Assembly: GCA_027604685.1 (NCBI GenBank)
Contig: JADHYX010000381.1
Location: 1-21,268 of the forward strand
Direction: 5' to 3'
Length of the DNA stretch: 21,268 bases
From: Lobulomyces angularis
Taxonomy: Eukaryota > Chytridiomycota > Chytridiomycetes > Lobulomycetales > Lobulomycetaceae
Shown: one piece after another, positions 20,459-21,268 of the stretch
Position numbering within the stretch: position 1 is the first letter of the stretch
Layout: each line of letters opens with the position of its first letter
The notes under the pieces: model-generated
Seen by the model: the letters and a program-made list of their open reading frames with translations, nothing else
Database searches by the model: none
Told to the model about the DNA's origin: nothing
Translations under genes and position numbers: made by a program

Positions 20459-21143
20459 TCAAGAAACTATACAACAATTTGCACAGGCCCTGATGTTACA
20501 ATTTTCATCATCATCATCATCAACAACAAAAGAGGGATTTTCAAAAAACTTTTCAAGCTTACTAATATCATAGCATTCCCTTTCTACCAATTTTTGAACC
20601 AACTCCAAATTTTTATTAAACTCCATCAATGTAGGTATTGCTTTTAACTTTAACAACTGATTTAATTTATACGGATGATCTTCATTTTCTTTCCAATATT
20701 TTCTATTTCCAACAGGTGCATCTAAAAAACAAGTTAAGAAATTTCTTTAAACTTTTCATTTTATTTTATTTTTTTACTTACCAATTAATACTGGATACGG
20801 CTTTAAATTATTCAAATGTTCCATTACTAGTGGAGTAGCCTTTTTAGTTAAAATCAATCAATTTTTTTTTGTTTCATATTATCATTACTTTTACTGTATC
20901 AGGACACCAACTCTTACCAGTAGATTTATCTTTAAATAAATGAAAATAAAGTTAAATATTTATAAAGAAAATGTTTTCCTAAATTTTTGTTTGTTTTTTT
21001 TTTTTTTTAGTAAAAAAAAAAAGTAAATTGATACCAACTGATCCATAGAAGTAAACGAAAACTCTCTTTTTTGTTGATTCAAGTACCTTTTTTAATGTAT
21101 TATCAAACTTTTCAAATTTTTCTCCCAGTTCGATCACTTCCAT
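20459..21143 (-). CDS. TXNDC17: TXNDC17/TRP14-like thioredoxin-fold protein with CPDT site and CaaX box
   Basis: Four exons on the minus strand (21143-21035, 20929-20889, 20839-20782, 20721-20459) give 156 aa. Family knowledge: TRP14 is a cytosolic reductase of small disulfides with a WCPDC site. Matching features are VFVYFYGSVDKSTGKSWCPD, LIDAPVGNRKYWKEN and LLKLKAIPTLMEF with its cis-Pro, then LVERECYDISKLEKFF. The active site here is C45-P-D-T48, so the resolving cysteine is replaced by Thr. After the normal end a tail of about 25 residues has five Asp in a row, then NIRACANCC, and finishes CIVS. This fits a CaaX prenylation signal with nearby cysteines that could be palmitoylated. Canonical members lack such a tail. 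The stop is TGA. Confidence 0.9.
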
Positions 21144-21268
21144 TTTTATTCAGAAAAATTTTCCAATTTGTGAGAATTACGTGAAAATTATATAGTGTTT
21201 GGGCATTATCTTTTTGAACATTAATTTTTTTGGTATCCAAAAATTTGTGTTATATAAGAGTAATTAAA
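21144..21268. promoter_or_regulatory. 5' flank of the TRP14-like gene
   Basis: These 125 nt lie upstream of the minus-strand start. A TTATATAA element occurs at 21250-21257 (palindromic TATA-like sequence), about 107 nt upstream of the ATG. A promoter role is only suggested by position. Confidence 0.25.

Overview
This is nuclear DNA of an AT-rich eukaryote with a compact genome. Stop codons end every reconstructed gene in the standard code. TGA ends two conserved genes (16874-16876 and 20459-20461) and TGG is the only Trp codon seen. Short AT-rich GT-AG introns of about 41-190 nt interrupt nearly all genes. I could phase 63 introns across eleven genes, and every reconstructed coding length is a multiple of three. 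Long poly-A/T runs and Asn/Gln-rich stretches are common. A thymine-salvage enzyme pair typical of fungi, together with an UNC119 homologue typical of flagellated cells, points to an early-diverging zoosporic fungus or a relative (chytrid, aphelid or rozellid grade). This is an inference; other AT-rich protists with Asn-rich proteins are not excluded.

Layout, left part (1-14.6 kb, almost all + strand): DHHC palmitoyltransferase (41-1326); a CHERP-like CID protein (1530-3128); a CDK5/Pho85-type kinase (3687-5252); an unrecognised single-pass membrane protein (5676-8129); UNC119 (8604-9571); a partly resolved minus-strand gene (9911 to about 10606); iso-orotate decarboxylase-type amidohydrolase (10625-12016); a 2OG-Fe(II) dioxygenase that best fits thymine-7-hydroxylase (12081-13746); and a small unknown protein (14365-14619).

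Layout, right part (14.8-21.2 kb, mostly - strand): SEM1/DSS1 (14798-15271); a 47-aa plus-strand ORF (15406-15549) overlapping a broken XPG/FEN-like nuclease fragment (15494-15898, minus); a tentative 43-aa spliced plus-strand ORF (16240-16572); a maltose/galactoside-type O-acetyltransferase (16874-17732); an SMP-domain lipid-transfer protein (18163-19267); a short minus ORF (19446-19586); a small membrane protein with an LPxY motif (19866-20102); and a TXNDC17/TRP14-like protein with a CPDT active site and a C-terminal CaaX box (20459-21143).

How the genes work together: the clearest system is the adjacent pair at 10.6-13.7 kb. In the fungal thymine-salvage route the dioxygenase oxidises thymine in three steps to iso-orotate, and the amidohydrolase decarboxylates that to uracil. 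A looser theme is protein lipidation: an S-acyltransferase, an acyl-binding chaperone and a protein with a prenylation box lie in one window, though nothing shows they are functionally linked.
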